Position numbers and translations under genes: made by a program. From Methanosarcina acetivorans C2A (GTDB lineage: Archaea > Halobacteriota > Methanosarcinia > Methanosarcinales > Methanosarcinaceae), in the NCBI RefSeq assembly GCF_000007345.1, contig NC_003552.1:5270001-5334000 (forward strand): DNA of 64,000 bases. The letters run 5' to 3'. Numbering within the stretch: the stretch's first letter is position 1; each line of letters opens with the position of its first letter. The notes under the pieces were generated by a model. That model did not search any database, was not told the origin of the DNA, and was given only the letters and a program-made list of their open reading frames with translations. This document shows, piece after piece, positions 46,590 to 55,190 of this stretch.

Positions 46590-48104
46590 TTAGAGATTCC
46601 CATTGGAATCTTTCCTTAAGTCCCGTTTATCCAGCATTCTCAAAGCTTCGGCTGCAGCCCACCTTACATTCGAGTCAGGATCATCCAGATTTTTAACAAG
46701 GGGATCTGTTGCTTTTATATCCCCTATTTTTCCGAGGGCTTCAGCTGTGCATTTTCTCACCCAGGGGTTGTCGTCGTCAAGCATATTGATAAGCGGACTT
46801 ATCGCCTGCGGAGCTCGGAGGTTTCCGAGCGCGTATACGGCAGTGATCCTGAGTTCCGGGTCGGGTTCTTCAAGCATCCTGAGGAGAGGGGAAACCGCCC
46901 GTTCGTCCCCAAGATTTCCAAGGGCGTATACAGAGGCGTTTCTGACTTCAGGGCTGATATCAGCCAGTTTTTTGACCAGATGAGGAACCGCCTTTTCGTC
47001 CCTGAGGTTTCCAAGGGCTTCAGCAGCATGCTTTCGGATGTCCGGGTAGGGAGAATCCAATCTGGAGAGGATGGCGGCCAGAGCTTTTTCATCCCCGATT
47101 TTCCCGAGAGCTGTCAGGACCTGCACCTGAAATTCTGTGGGAGCGCCAGCCATCGGACTTTCTTCCAGTTTTTTGAGAAGGACGTCCATAGAATCCTGGC
47201 TTTTCAGGTTTCCGAGAGCCTCGGCTGCAGCGGCCTGGACTTCGGGGGCTTTGTCCTCCAGCTTTTTGACGAGGGGATCAACTGCCCTTTCATCCCCAAG
47301 TCTGGAAAGAGCGCGGACTGCCTGCAGCCTGAGCCCCTTATTTTTGTCTTCCAGGCATCCGATGAGTTCAGCTACAATATTTTCGTCTCCTACCCGGCCT
47401 AGAGCTTCAACTGCAGCTTCCCTGACCCGGGGATTTTTGTCGGCCAGTTTTCGCAAGAGTGCATCTACTGCCTGTTCATCTCCCAGCCAGCCAAGAAGCT
47501 GGGCTGCAGCTATCCGGACCTCAGGTTTTTCGTCTTCAAGTCCCTGAACGCAGAGTTCCATATCCCCGGGGCTGAGCTCCATTTGCCCTGAAGAGCTCCA
47601 ACCCTCAAGCTCCCGGAGGAGGTTCGTGAGGTAGGTAAATTTCTCGGAGGAGGTTTTCAGTCCGGAAACATCACTTAACATCTCCATAGACAGATAAACG
47701 ATGGCGATGAGGGAAGCTACTAACGAAAGCAGAGAGGTAAAAAGCATGAGCTCTATCTTCAATTCCGAGGGAGAATGCAGACTGAAAATGATCAGCATCA
47801 GCCCGTTGAGATATATACTCCCGACAGCCGTGTAAGAAACGATTTTCAGAGGAGGCTTCAGCCGGTTCGCAATAGAATGGATGCTGTCCAGGTTCCTCTG
47901 CAGGGACAGCGCAAAAATGGCAATAAACACGGCGTAAACTGCAGCTATCGACTGCATCACCGTTGAGGGAACCCAGAAGTAGTTATTCATACTTTCGGTC
48001 CCGGTTCCGGAATCATTCCCGGAAAAAAGAGCGTAGCTCAGAACAACCAGAATAGAAAAGAAAAATAATTCCAGTTTGTACGTTTTAAAATCAGCTAATT
48101 TCAT
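46590..48104 (-). CDS. Membrane-anchored HEAT-repeat protein
   Basis: About 504 residues from the ATG at 48104 (a TTG four codons earlier also fits; neither has a clear ribosome-binding site). The N-terminal 150 residues carry about four hydrophobic segments (LELFFFSILVVLSYALF, VMQSIAAVYAVFIAIFAL, IVSYTAVGSIYLNGLMLIIF, LMLFTSLLSLVASLIAIVYL). From about residue 195 to the end lie about ten HEAT/PBS-lyase-like repeats of 31 residues, with the pattern 'VRxAAAEALGxLGDExAVxPLxxxL'. Such repeats form a protein-binding solenoid, here probably on the cytoplasmic face of the membrane. Similarity to phycobilisome-lyase repeats is structural; no lyase activity is implied. It stands alone, with no operon partner. 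Confidence 0.85.
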   Translation of the reverse strand: MKLADFKTYKLELFFFSILVVLSYALFSGNDSGTGTESMNNYFWVPSTVMQSIAAVYAVFIAIFALSLQRNLDSIHSIANRLKPPLKIVSYTAVGSIYLNGLMLIIFSLHSPSELKIELMLFTSLLSLVASLIAIVYLSMEMLSDVSGLKTSSEKFTYLTNLLRELEGWSSSGQMELSPGDMELCVQGLEDEKPEVRIAAAQLLGWLGDEQAVDALLRKLADKNPRVREAAVEALGRVGDENIVAELIGCLEDKNKGLRLQAVRALSRLGDERAVDPLVKKLEDKAPEVQAAAAEALGNLKSQDSMDVLLKKLEESPMAGAPTEFQVQVLTALGKIGDEKALAAILSRLDSPYPDIRKHAAEALGNLRDEKAVPHLVKKLADISPEVRNASVYALGNLGDERAVSPLLRMLEEPDPELRITAVYALGNLRAPQAISPLINMLDDDNPWVRKCTAEALGKIGDIKATDPLVKNLDDPDSNVRWAAAEALRMLDKRDLRKDSNGNL

Positions 48105-48213
48105 ATGAACAGGCAATTTGTATTCAAATTGTTATATAAAATATTCGCCCGCCTGATAAGTTCGGATAATTAAATCCTGGAAATAATAACACTACCAGTT
48201 ATAAGACTGGCAG

Positions 48214-49002
48214 TTATAAGACCTTAATCACGACCTGGTCTCCGCTTTTAAGCCCGAACTGCAGAGCTGCGTTCCCCTTATTTATCGCAATTTCGAGAAA
48301 GCCATGGCTACCTATAAGGGCAAGTGCCTCTTCCTGCCCGACGAAACCGTAAGTCCGGACGAAGGAGACTTTCCGCCCGTTTACCTCGACCTTCGAGCCA
48401 AAGGTGCAGAATTTCAGAACGGCATCTTCCGGGATATTTGTGATCACGTTTCCGAAACCGTCCGAAAAAACGACTTCCCCCACAAGAAAAGGACCGTCAA
48501 CTCCGAAATTCCCGAAATCGAGATCCACGAAATCCGAGATTCTATTCCCTACAACATCTATTGGCATACCTTTTGAAAGCCGGGCTCCCACAGGTGCGAA
48601 AATATCTCTGCCGTGGAAGGTTGCCGAAACCCCCGATTTAAGCATCAAGTCCTTATTTGTGATCTCATACACCTCCATCTCCCCCAGCCTGCGGGCGGCA
48701 GGAATCAGGAGCCCGTTGTCAGGGCCCACGAAAAATTGTTCTTCTCCTTTACTGCCGGCTTTTACGGCAAGGGCCCGGCGGGAAGTCCCGACTCCGGGAT
48801 CGATAACTCCAACATGTACGCTTTTAGCCGAGAAATACGGGACAAGGGAATAGAGAGCAAAAGCGCCTTCCCTGATTCCTGCCTGCCGGATGGAATGAGT
48901 GATATCAACTATCCGTACTTCGGGATTAATTCCAAGGATTACGGCCTTCATGGATGCAGGATACAGGTCTCCAAAATCAGTGGTAAGGGAAATTACGGAC
49001 AT
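48214..49002 (-). CDS. S-adenosyl-L-methionine hydroxide adenosyltransferase (DUF62 family)
   Basis: A 262-residue cytoplasmic enzyme of the fluorinase/DUF62 superfamily, full length for the family. It uses water-derived hydroxide to split S-adenosylmethionine into adenosine and methionine. Visible motifs: TTDFG (7-11) with the catalytic Asp, VIDPGVG (about 67-73), VGPDNGLL (about 92-99), FHGRDIFAPV (about 129-138) and, in the C-terminal domain, SDGFGNVITNI and RTYGFV. There is no fluorinase-type insertion. The physiological role is unsettled in the family; control of SAM levels is usually proposed. It is monocistronic, with no obvious ribosome-binding site, suggesting a leaderless transcript. 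Confidence 0.9.
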   Translation of the reverse strand: MSVISLTTDFGDLYPASMKAVILGINPEVRIVDITHSIRQAGIREGAFALYSLVPYFSAKSVHVGVIDPGVGTSRRALAVKAGSKGEEQFFVGPDNGLLIPAARRLGEMEVYEITNKDLMLKSGVSATFHGRDIFAPVGARLSKGMPIDVVGNRISDFVDLDFGNFGVDGPFLVGEVVFSDGFGNVITNIPEDAVLKFCTFGSKVEVNGRKVSFVRTYGFVGQEEALALIGSHGFLEIAINKGNAALQFGLKSGDQVVIKVL

Positions 49003-49154
49003 GAATAATATTCGGCTTTTTTGCTATTTTACACTATGTAGAATTGAAAAATAAAATTAAGATGTTGGGGAGGATAAAGTCTAAAATCAAAAAAGATGGG
49101 AAAGCGTGGAGAAAGCATGAAAAACTGAAAATGAAAAATTAAACTCCGGCGGCT

Positions 49155-49898
49155 TCAGCGAGATCTCAACGCACAGGGTCCGGTTGCACATTTCCCACAG
49201 GCAAACTGATTAAGTTCGGGGAAAGCTTTTGAGTTTTCCCGGAGCTGCCTGTAGCACTTTTCTTTATCAAGACCTCTTATACTGAGAGCTCCGGCCGGAC
49301 ACCGGTCCACACAGACAAGGCATTTTTCTCCCTTTTTATAACGGCAGAACTCTTCGGTCGGACGCGGAGTAGGAGGAATTTCAGCCGAGATCAGAAGAGT
49401 CCCAAAGCGACCTGCACACCCGGCTTTCGTGATAAGCATCTGGTGGACCCCGAAAGTGCCCAGGCCCGCAGCATAAGCAGCGCTCTTGTGGGACCAGGCA
49501 ACGTCAAAGCCCTTACTCGTATAATCAAAAACAACACCGGGCACAACTGCCTCTATACCTTCTTCTGCCAGCGCAGCCTTCAGTTTTTCGTTGATTTTCC
49601 CTATCAGATTATCGGTCTCACTCTTGGCCTGAATCCATTCCTTTATCGGATCTGGAGACCGCCAGTTCAGTTCCACAAGTTTTTTGTCAAACGGCAGGAA
49701 AAATGATACCACGGTTTTTGCCCCGGGAAAGACCTCTTTCGGATGCAAGTGGTGAGGACCTATGATTTCTTTCATTTCATCAAAAATAGGGTCGTCAGCT
49801 GAAGCATAGCCAACAAGAGGTTCACGATATCGGATTTCAGTGCCAGGATTTGCGGCTGCTTCTTTGATAATACTCTCGATCTTGTCTTTGAACTCCAT
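49155..49898 (-). CDS. QueG-like 4Fe-4S protein
   Basis: A 247-residue protein resembling the core of epoxyqueuosine reductases and related iron-sulfur proteins of archaea. Motifs: AYAAGLGTFGVHQMLITKAG (about 142-161), the signature of the family's cobamide/substrate domain; RFGTLLISAE; then a ferredoxin-like C-x2-C-x3-CP (KCLVCVDRCPAGAL, about 191-204) and later cysteines (CYRQL, CGKCATGPC) that could complete one or two clusters. It lacks the C-terminal HEAT-like part of bacterial QueG and so is shorter. Archaea make archaeosine rather than queuosine, so an epoxyqueuosine substrate is unlikely; the reaction is unknown. GGAG precedes the ATG. Confidence 0.8.
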   Translation of the reverse strand: MEFKDKIESIIKEAAANPGTEIRYREPLVGYASADDPIFDEMKEIIGPHHLHPKEVFPGAKTVVSFFLPFDKKLVELNWRSPDPIKEWIQAKSETDNLIGKINEKLKAALAEEGIEAVVPGVVFDYTSKGFDVAWSHKSAAYAAGLGTFGVHQMLITKAGCAGRFGTLLISAEIPPTPRPTEEFCRYKKGEKCLVCVDRCPAGALSIRGLDKEKCYRQLRENSKAFPELNQFACGKCATGPCALRSR

Positions 49899-49976
49899 AC
49901 TGGTTTCTCCGATAAATTAACATTTTTACAAAGTATCAAATAGGTTTAAAATCATAGTAAAGTGAGGGGATTTGTA

Positions 49977-50156
49977 ATGATAATAGGAACTACTGAAGTA
50001 ATAATGGTCACTTTTGTGGTAATTTATATTATAATACTATTGCTGTTTTTGAAAATGGTATATAAATTGGGAAAAATTTACAACATTCAAAGCGAGCAAT
50101 CGGAAAAAATTGACAGTATTCAAAGAGAAATAAACAGGTTTTCCAGAGGGAATTGA
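49977..50156 (+). CDS. Small single-pass membrane protein
   Basis: A 59-residue protein from the ATG at 49977, chosen because GAGGGG lies seven bases upstream; an in-frame GTG at 49962 lies ahead of that site and is less likely. One transmembrane helix (VIMVTFVVIYIIILLLFLKM) is followed by a short, polar, probably coiled-coil tail (IYNIQSEQSEKIDSIQREIN). The function is unknown. It stands alone between two minus-strand genes. Confidence 0.6.
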   Translation: MIIGTTEVIMVTFVVIYIIILLLFLKMVYKLGKIYNIQSEQSEKIDSIQREINRFSRGN

Positions 50157-50319
50157 AATAGAAGCTTTGTGATTTTCTTATTTCGAATTGTTTTCTTCAA
50201 GTTTTCTATAATGATAATCTATTCTTTTCTTTTAAAGATTATATAAATTAAAGAAAAGCTGACAAAACCGGTATTTCAAGCAGGTATTACAAAAACTTTC
50301 TGTAAAACCTGACTGAAAG

Positions 50320-51363
50320 TTATATATGCATCCTGTTTTTGAGAACATGAGATGCCAGCGCGTACACCACCAGATTAAATATAACAAGAACTCCAAGCTC
50401 AGGATACAGGTCAGAGACCCCGGAATTATTCAACATGGCATCTTTTATGCCGTTAAGCACATAGGTGCTCGGTACGAGATATGAGGCATACCTTATCTCT
50501 CCAGATAAATCGGCCAGCAGGGCCGGTAAAATCAGGGGAGCCATGCAAATAGTGGAAAGCAGAGATGCCGAAGAATAATTTTCGGTATAGCTAGCAATCA
50601 GAAGCCCGAGGCCTGTGAACGCTGTAGAACCAAGGACTATGAAAAACAGGACCACAGGGAAGTTACCAGCGAATCCACCATTAATAAAAATTATAAGCAG
50701 AGATATGAATATTGTAAGGAATAAACCAAAAAAAGACTTGCCGTAAATCACATCTTTTACTGAGGCCGGGGATACAAGTATTGCATCAAGGGTTTTTTTC
50801 TCTTTCTCGATAGTCAGCGTGTTGGGCAAAACCATCATCCCAACAAATATTACCGTAAACATAACCCAGATTGGGACGTTAACCCGGGACTGCAAGTCCG
50901 AGGGGAGAGTATTTAAAGAAATATCTACCGGGTAATCCTGTCCTGCAAAATCCATAATTACATCTTTGTAAGTTTGTAAAAATACAACCGATTTTGCATC
51001 ATAAGGGTTGACCGTAATATTAAGGGAAGGAGTGAAACTATTTTCAAGATCGATACTGAAGCCTTCCGGAACAAACACCATAGCCGCAACTTTTTCAGTG
51101 TAAAGCAATTCTTCGGCTTTATCGGCAGAACCCGTAATGATTATATCATAACTCCCTGTAGAGCTGAGATACTCAACAAAATCTGTGCTGGAACCTCCAT
51201 CATACACCGCAATGGGGACTACGATGTTATCAGTCAGGGAGACTGTAGAGTTAAAAAGGATCGACAAAAAGACCGGAGTTAGTAATATTATCAATATGTT
51301 TTTGCTTTTAACCGAGGATATTAAGTCCTTTCTGAAAATAGCCAGAATAACATTAAGATTCAT
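50320..51363 (-). CDS. ABC-2 type exporter permease
   Basis: A 347-residue integral membrane protein: an N-terminal helix (IILLTPVFLSILF), a large extracellular domain (about 40-170), then five or six helices from about 165 onward (VPIWVMFTVIFVGMMVLPNT, FFGLFLTIFISLLIIFI, VLFFIVLGSTAFTGLGLLIA, MAPLILPALLADL, LGVLVIFNLVVYALA). The 'TLTIEKEKKTLDAILVSPAS' segment is a hallmark of ABC-2/NatB-like permeases. It overlaps the ATPase gene by 11 bp and is translated from a GGAGAGG inside it, so the two are coupled. The exported substrate is unknown; sodium, lipid or drug export are all possible. Confidence 0.88.
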   Translation of the reverse strand: MNLNVILAIFRKDLISSVKSKNILIILLTPVFLSILFNSTVSLTDNIVVPIAVYDGGSSTDFVEYLSSTGSYDIIITGSADKAEELLYTEKVAAMVFVPEGFSIDLENSFTPSLNITVNPYDAKSVVFLQTYKDVIMDFAGQDYPVDISLNTLPSDLQSRVNVPIWVMFTVIFVGMMVLPNTLTIEKEKKTLDAILVSPASVKDVIYGKSFFGLFLTIFISLLIIFINGGFAGNFPVVLFFIVLGSTAFTGLGLLIASYTENYSSASLLSTICMAPLILPALLADLSGEIRYASYLVPSTYVLNGIKDAMLNNSGVSDLYPELGVLVIFNLVVYALASHVLKNRMHI

Positions 51364-52183
51364 CAGTCAACCTCTCCCCGGTTAGTTTTATAAAAACGTC
51401 TTCAATTGTAGCCTCTTTTGAATGTACAAGGAATATTTGACTATCATCCGAGAGTTTTTTAAACATATCACTGCTTGCCTGCGTATTCAGCGGTGATTCG
51501 TAAATATCTCCTGTTACGGTCTCAATCCTGAGAACGTCTGCTCCATACTTCTTTTTCAGATTCCCAGGTGTATCCATAGCTATTATGGAGCCTTTATGTA
51601 TGATAGCCAGACAATCACATAAAAAATCCGCTTCCTCCATGTTATGTGTTGTAAGGAGGATCGTTTTACCCCTATTTTTAAGATCAAGAATCATTTTCCT
51701 TATTTCCCTTGCCGAATGTGGGTCCAGCCCGCTCCCGGGTTCATCCAGAAACAAAATATCGGGATCGTTAATTAAGGCCCTGGCGATCATTATCTTCTGC
51801 CTCATCCCTTTTGAAAGAGCTTTTATTTTGTGTTTCTGGTACTCTTTCATACCCACAAGTCCCAGCACCTCATAAATTATTTCCTTTGGAACCCCATATA
51901 ATTGACGGAAAAAATGAAGGTTTTCATAGACAGTCAAATCTTCATAAAGGTTCTGTGACTCAAAAACAACCCCTACTCTCTTTTTAATCTCTGCTGCATC
52001 TACCTCAGTGTTGAATCCACCAATATATACAGATCCTGAAGTAGGAGAAAACTGACAGGTAAGAATCTTAATGGTAGTGGATTTCCCTGCCCCGTTTGGG
52101 CCCAGAAGTCCGAATATGGTCCCTTTTTTGACACTGAAAGAAATATTTCTCACAGCTTCGAAATCACCATATTTTTTAGACAA
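51353..52183 (-). CDS. ABC exporter ATP-binding protein
   Basis: A full nucleotide-binding domain: Walker A GPNGAGKST (about 29-37), Q-loop FESQNL, signature LSKGMRQKI, Walker B DPDILFLDEPGSG, and the H-loop in LLTTHNMEEAD. The C-terminal extension is typical of ABC-2 partner ATPases. It pairs with the overlapping permease at 50320. The listed start is a TTG, but recognisable coding sequence continues upstream (AIVVEN before LSKKYG), open to a TAA near 52243, with no in-frame ATG or GTG; a CTG at 52210 preceded by GGTGA is the best candidate. Either an unusual start codon is used or the original start has mutated. Confidence 0.85.
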   Translation of the reverse strand: MSKKYGDFEAVRNISFSVKKGTIFGLLGPNGAGKSTTIKILTCQFSPTSGSVYIGGFNTEVDAAEIKKRVGVVFESQNLYEDLTVYENLHFFRQLYGVPKEIIYEVLGLVGMKEYQKHKIKALSKGMRQKIMIARALINDPDILFLDEPGSGLDPHSAREIRKMILDLKNRGKTILLTTHNMEEADFLCDCLAIIHKGSIIAMDTPGNLKKKYGADVLRIETVTGDIYESPLNTQASSDMFKKLSDDSQIFLVHSKEATIEDVFIKLTGERLTDES

Positions 52184-52425
52184 ATTTTCAACAACTATCG
52201 CCTTGTCCAGAGTATCACCGGCCGTCTTAAAGTGCTGGAAAAATTATACTTCCTTGGGTATCATTCGCAACCATTTTACCTTTCTGGCATCCTTTGCCTT
52301 TTTGTATTTCTTACTTTGTTTGACTTATTTGCCTTTTAGACTGTTACACTACAGGACATAATAGATGTTAAGAATATTAATTCGTTTCTTATTTATAATA
52401 CATTGTAATACCATAAAAGAAGTTT

Positions 52426-52896
52426 TCAGCAACTGCCTTCAAGTTTCAATAAAAATTCCTTGATATCCAGCCCGCTTGCATAGCCGGTAAGTTTCCCGTT
52501 TGCCCCGATGACCCTGTGACAGGGCACGATTATTGCAATCGGATTCCGGTTATTTGCAAGCCCCACAGCCCGGGAAGCCTTCGGATTTCCAATGTTTTTT
52601 GCAATCTCCCCGTAAGTCCTGGTTTCCCCATAAGGGATTTCTTTCAGGGCATTCCAGACGGATTTCTGAAACTCCGTGCCTTCAGGAGCAAGTTTTACAT
52701 CAAAGGATTTGAGTTCTCCTGCAAAATAAGCTTCAAGCTGCCTGGAAGCTTCCCTGAAAAACTCCTCATTTTCTACCCAGCTATCCGGAACTTCGATTTT
52801 CTTTTTGCCTTTCATGAAATTTACATATTTCAGCCCTTCTTCGTCTCCTGCAAGGAGTATGGGACCGATTGGGGATTCGAATATTGCGTAATACAT
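52426..52896 (-). CDS. ogt: Methylated-DNA--protein-cysteine methyltransferase
   Basis: A 156-residue suicide repair protein that moves methyl groups from O6-alkylguanine to its own cysteine. It has the catalytic PCHRVIG (about 124-130), the DNA-binding 'FQKSVWNALKEIPYGETRTYG' helix-turn-helix region with the arginine finger in ASRAVGLANNRNPI, and the closing GYASGLDIKEFLLKLE. The N-terminal domain is short (IFESPIGPILLAGDEEGL), as in archaeal Ogt. A strong GGGAGAG ribosome-binding site precedes the ATG. It is a single gene. Confidence 0.93.
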   Translation of the reverse strand: MYYAIFESPIGPILLAGDEEGLKYVNFMKGKKKIEVPDSWVENEEFFREASRQLEAYFAGELKSFDVKLAPEGTEFQKSVWNALKEIPYGETRTYGEIAKNIGNPKASRAVGLANNRNPIAIIVPCHRVIGANGKLTGYASGLDIKEFLLKLEGSC

Positions 52897-53119
52897 AGTT
52901 TTCTCTCCCTGGTTTTTCCATTAATTTTCCTTATTTCCCGGGGTTTTGTATCTTTCGGCAAAAAATCTGGCGATTCTCTCCTACTTTTTAGCAGATGGTA
53001 TTTATATATCAGATTAATGAAAAGTCCAAATTTTATGAGATTAGGATCGACAAACTCAATAAAAGATGCAACAACAAATATAACCTTTGGAACCTAACCT
53101 TTGGAACCAACTAATAATT

Positions 53120-53408
53120 ATGAGCGTGCTTCAAATTCTGAAGGAACACGAAATTTTGATTAAAGAAAAAATCGGGGTCAAAAGGATATATAGGCATATT
53201 CGGGTCTTTTGCCAGAGGGGAAGAAAAAGCCGGAAGCGATATTGACGTTCTTGTAGAATTTGATGAAACAAAAATCACTTTTGATGATTACATGGATCTC
53301 AAATTCTATCTTGAAGACTTTTTCAAAAGGGAAGTTGACCTGGTTATCGAATCCTCGATCAAGCCCGGGATAAAAGACAATATCATGGGAGACGCAGTGT
53401 ATGCCTGA
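53120..53408 (+). pseudogene. MNT-type nucleotidyltransferase antitoxin, frameshifted
   Basis: Begins MSVLQILKEHEILIKEKIGV and continues, after a frame change near 53183, as GIFGSFARGEEKAGSDIDVL, the GSxARGxxxxxSDxD nucleotidyltransferase motif, then ITFDDYMDLKFYLEDFF and a normal end at 53408. The extra bases at the shift (an additional TATA in AGGATATATAGG) put the catalytic motif out of frame with the start. The partner HEPN gene overlaps its end by eight bases (ATGCCTGA), the usual arrangement of these pairs. The module is inactive as read. Confidence 0.75.
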
Positions 53409-53734
53409 AGATTTTACTGTTTTTATCGAAGACATTCTTGTTTCCATAAAAAGATTCAAACGTATGTAGAAAGCCTTTCGTTTGAAGAATTATCTCATGA
53501 TGAAATGAGGATTGATGCCGTCCTGCGCAATCCGGAGATGATCGGGGAGGCTGCAGGTCGTATCCCCCTGATGTGAGGGAAAAATATCCAGACATTGAAT
53601 GGAGAAAAATTGTAGGTTTGAGAAATGTTCTGATCCATTAATATTCAGGAGTGAATCTCAAAATAGTCTGGGATATTATAGAGAATAAGCTTAGTCCATT
53701 GAAAACTGCGCTTTTAAAAATGGATTTTTCCTGA
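53401..53734 (+). pseudogene. HEPN (DUF86-type) toxin gene, multiply broken
   Basis: Starts MPEDFTVFIEDILVSIK, shifts frame to IQTYVESLSFEELSHDEMRI and AVLRNPEMIGEAAG, shifts again to PDVREKYPDIEWRKIVGLRN, and meets a TAA inside the RNase motif (RNVLIH, stop, YSG, where intact proteins have RNxxxHxY). It ends LLKMDFS. Three separate lesions within 330 bp, next to intact genes, indicate real decay rather than isolated sequencing error. The following 53735-53949 shows nothing recognisable. Confidence 0.75.
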
Positions 53735-53949
53735 ACTGGCAAATGAATGAAAGTTCGCTGTCTTCAAAAAGTTGAATGCCTCTTGCCAATAGAAATTGGT
53801 TTGCCCGCTTAAGTCTACCGGAACAGACAGAGGTAAAAATAGCGGAAAGAAATTGGAAGGGGAGGACAGTTAAATGTCTCAGGTACCCTGGAGTTTTTAA
53901 TTCATTGACCCTCCAATCTATAATCTCCGGTCGATCAATTTTCGATCGA

Positions 53950-54468
53950 TCAATCCCCCAGAGGTGTATTCCAGAAGGAACCTGAATAGATGTTCAGGCT
54001 TTCTACGGCAGACTCAAATTTCGGCCTGTTTCTCTCCTTTTCCAGCTCCTCAAGCTGCCGGATCCTGAGCTCCATGACAGCCATAACTTCTTCAAAGATT
54101 TGTCTGTTAATCTCAATCCCGAAATATTTCTTGAGCTTTTCTTCGGGCGTCATTGTGGAACCTGCTGAAAGGTAGGCTATGTAGTTTTCATTAAAGGTCT
54201 CCGGATCCGCCCTGTACTGCTTGAAGAGAGAAAGGGTTATTGCTTTCGAAACTGCGTAGTTGAAGGTGTAGTAGTTATTTGTCAGGAAGATGTGGTGGAT
54301 ATAGATCCATTCCGCAGAATCTTCAGCATAGTATTCGATGGAGTCGCTCCTGTAGTCTTTATACAATTCGGTCCAGAGGGCGTTGAGTTCTGCTCCGCTG
54401 ATAGTTCCGTTTTCATAGCCTTTTTCAGCACAGAGCCGATGGGCCTTATGTTCGAATTCCGTGATCAT
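53950..54468 (-). pseudogene. C-terminal fragment of a PepF-like (M3) oligoendopeptidase
   Basis: 172 residues match the last third of oligoendopeptidase F: EFEHKAHRLCAEKG, then the helix with WIYIHHIFLTNNYYTFNYAV, then AYLSAGSTMTPEEKLKKYFG. Family members are about 600 residues and carry HExxH upstream, which is absent here. In the same frame homology continues a few codons before the ATG (KYFSFQP) and then meets a TAG, so this is a remnant and not a short gene. Upstream sequence to 55190 holds no trace of the missing part that I can see. Confidence 0.65.
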
Positions 54469-55190
54469 GGGCTGGAAGGAGAAATATTTCTACGAAAGAT
54501 TTTGGGACCGAGTAATTGGAGAAATTTTTCACCAGTTGGGAGAGATGTTCTTGAAAAAACATGACTCAATGTTTTTTTGAATTGTTCTCGTATTTAGCAT
54601 TAACAATTCATTTAATCACCACGTTTCATTTTATAACACCTAGTTATAATATTTAATTTTATAATAGAGAATAAATATTCAGATTTGAAGTAAGTATAAA
54701 CCATACATATATCTTTTATGGCCAGATCATCGAACAATTCCTGAGAAAACATCGGGATTCCCCCACTTACAAAAAATATTCTCAAAAAAGCTCCAAAGAA
54801 ATTCCGGGAAGAGAAAGATATAAGTAGTCAACATTTAGATGTTTACTTACATTCCTTCCATCAGGTGGAAGTTTTAACAAAACATCGAATGCAGTTCTGG
54901 TAAGAATGCGAAGGAGAATGAGGATATTGCGAGAAGTAAAGGAAAGAAATCAGACTCCTTCGGGACTTCGCAGAAGAAATGAAGCTTAATCATGGAACAG
55001 ATACGGCAAAAGAGAGCCCTATCGAAGATTACTCATGTACAGTACACTTGAACTTATTTCATGTGAGTTTTTTGTACATTTCAACTTATTGTTTGAAGAG
55101 AACATCCCGGAAAAAGAATTCAGATCCCTGAAAGGGTAACGATAGAAACCGGAGAATTCGGAAAAATCCGGGAAATAGAGCGGTGAAAAA
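54469..55190. other. Non-coding spacer
   Basis: AT-rich sequence between the peptidase remnant and the lipoprotein cluster. I find no supported gene or repeat in it; the promoter of the lipoprotein cluster should lie in its right half. Confidence 0.5.

Noticed and set aside
53776-53985. Small open frame after the HEPN remnant
   Set aside because: No ribosome-binding site or recognisable motif, and it runs into the opposite-strand peptidase remnant.
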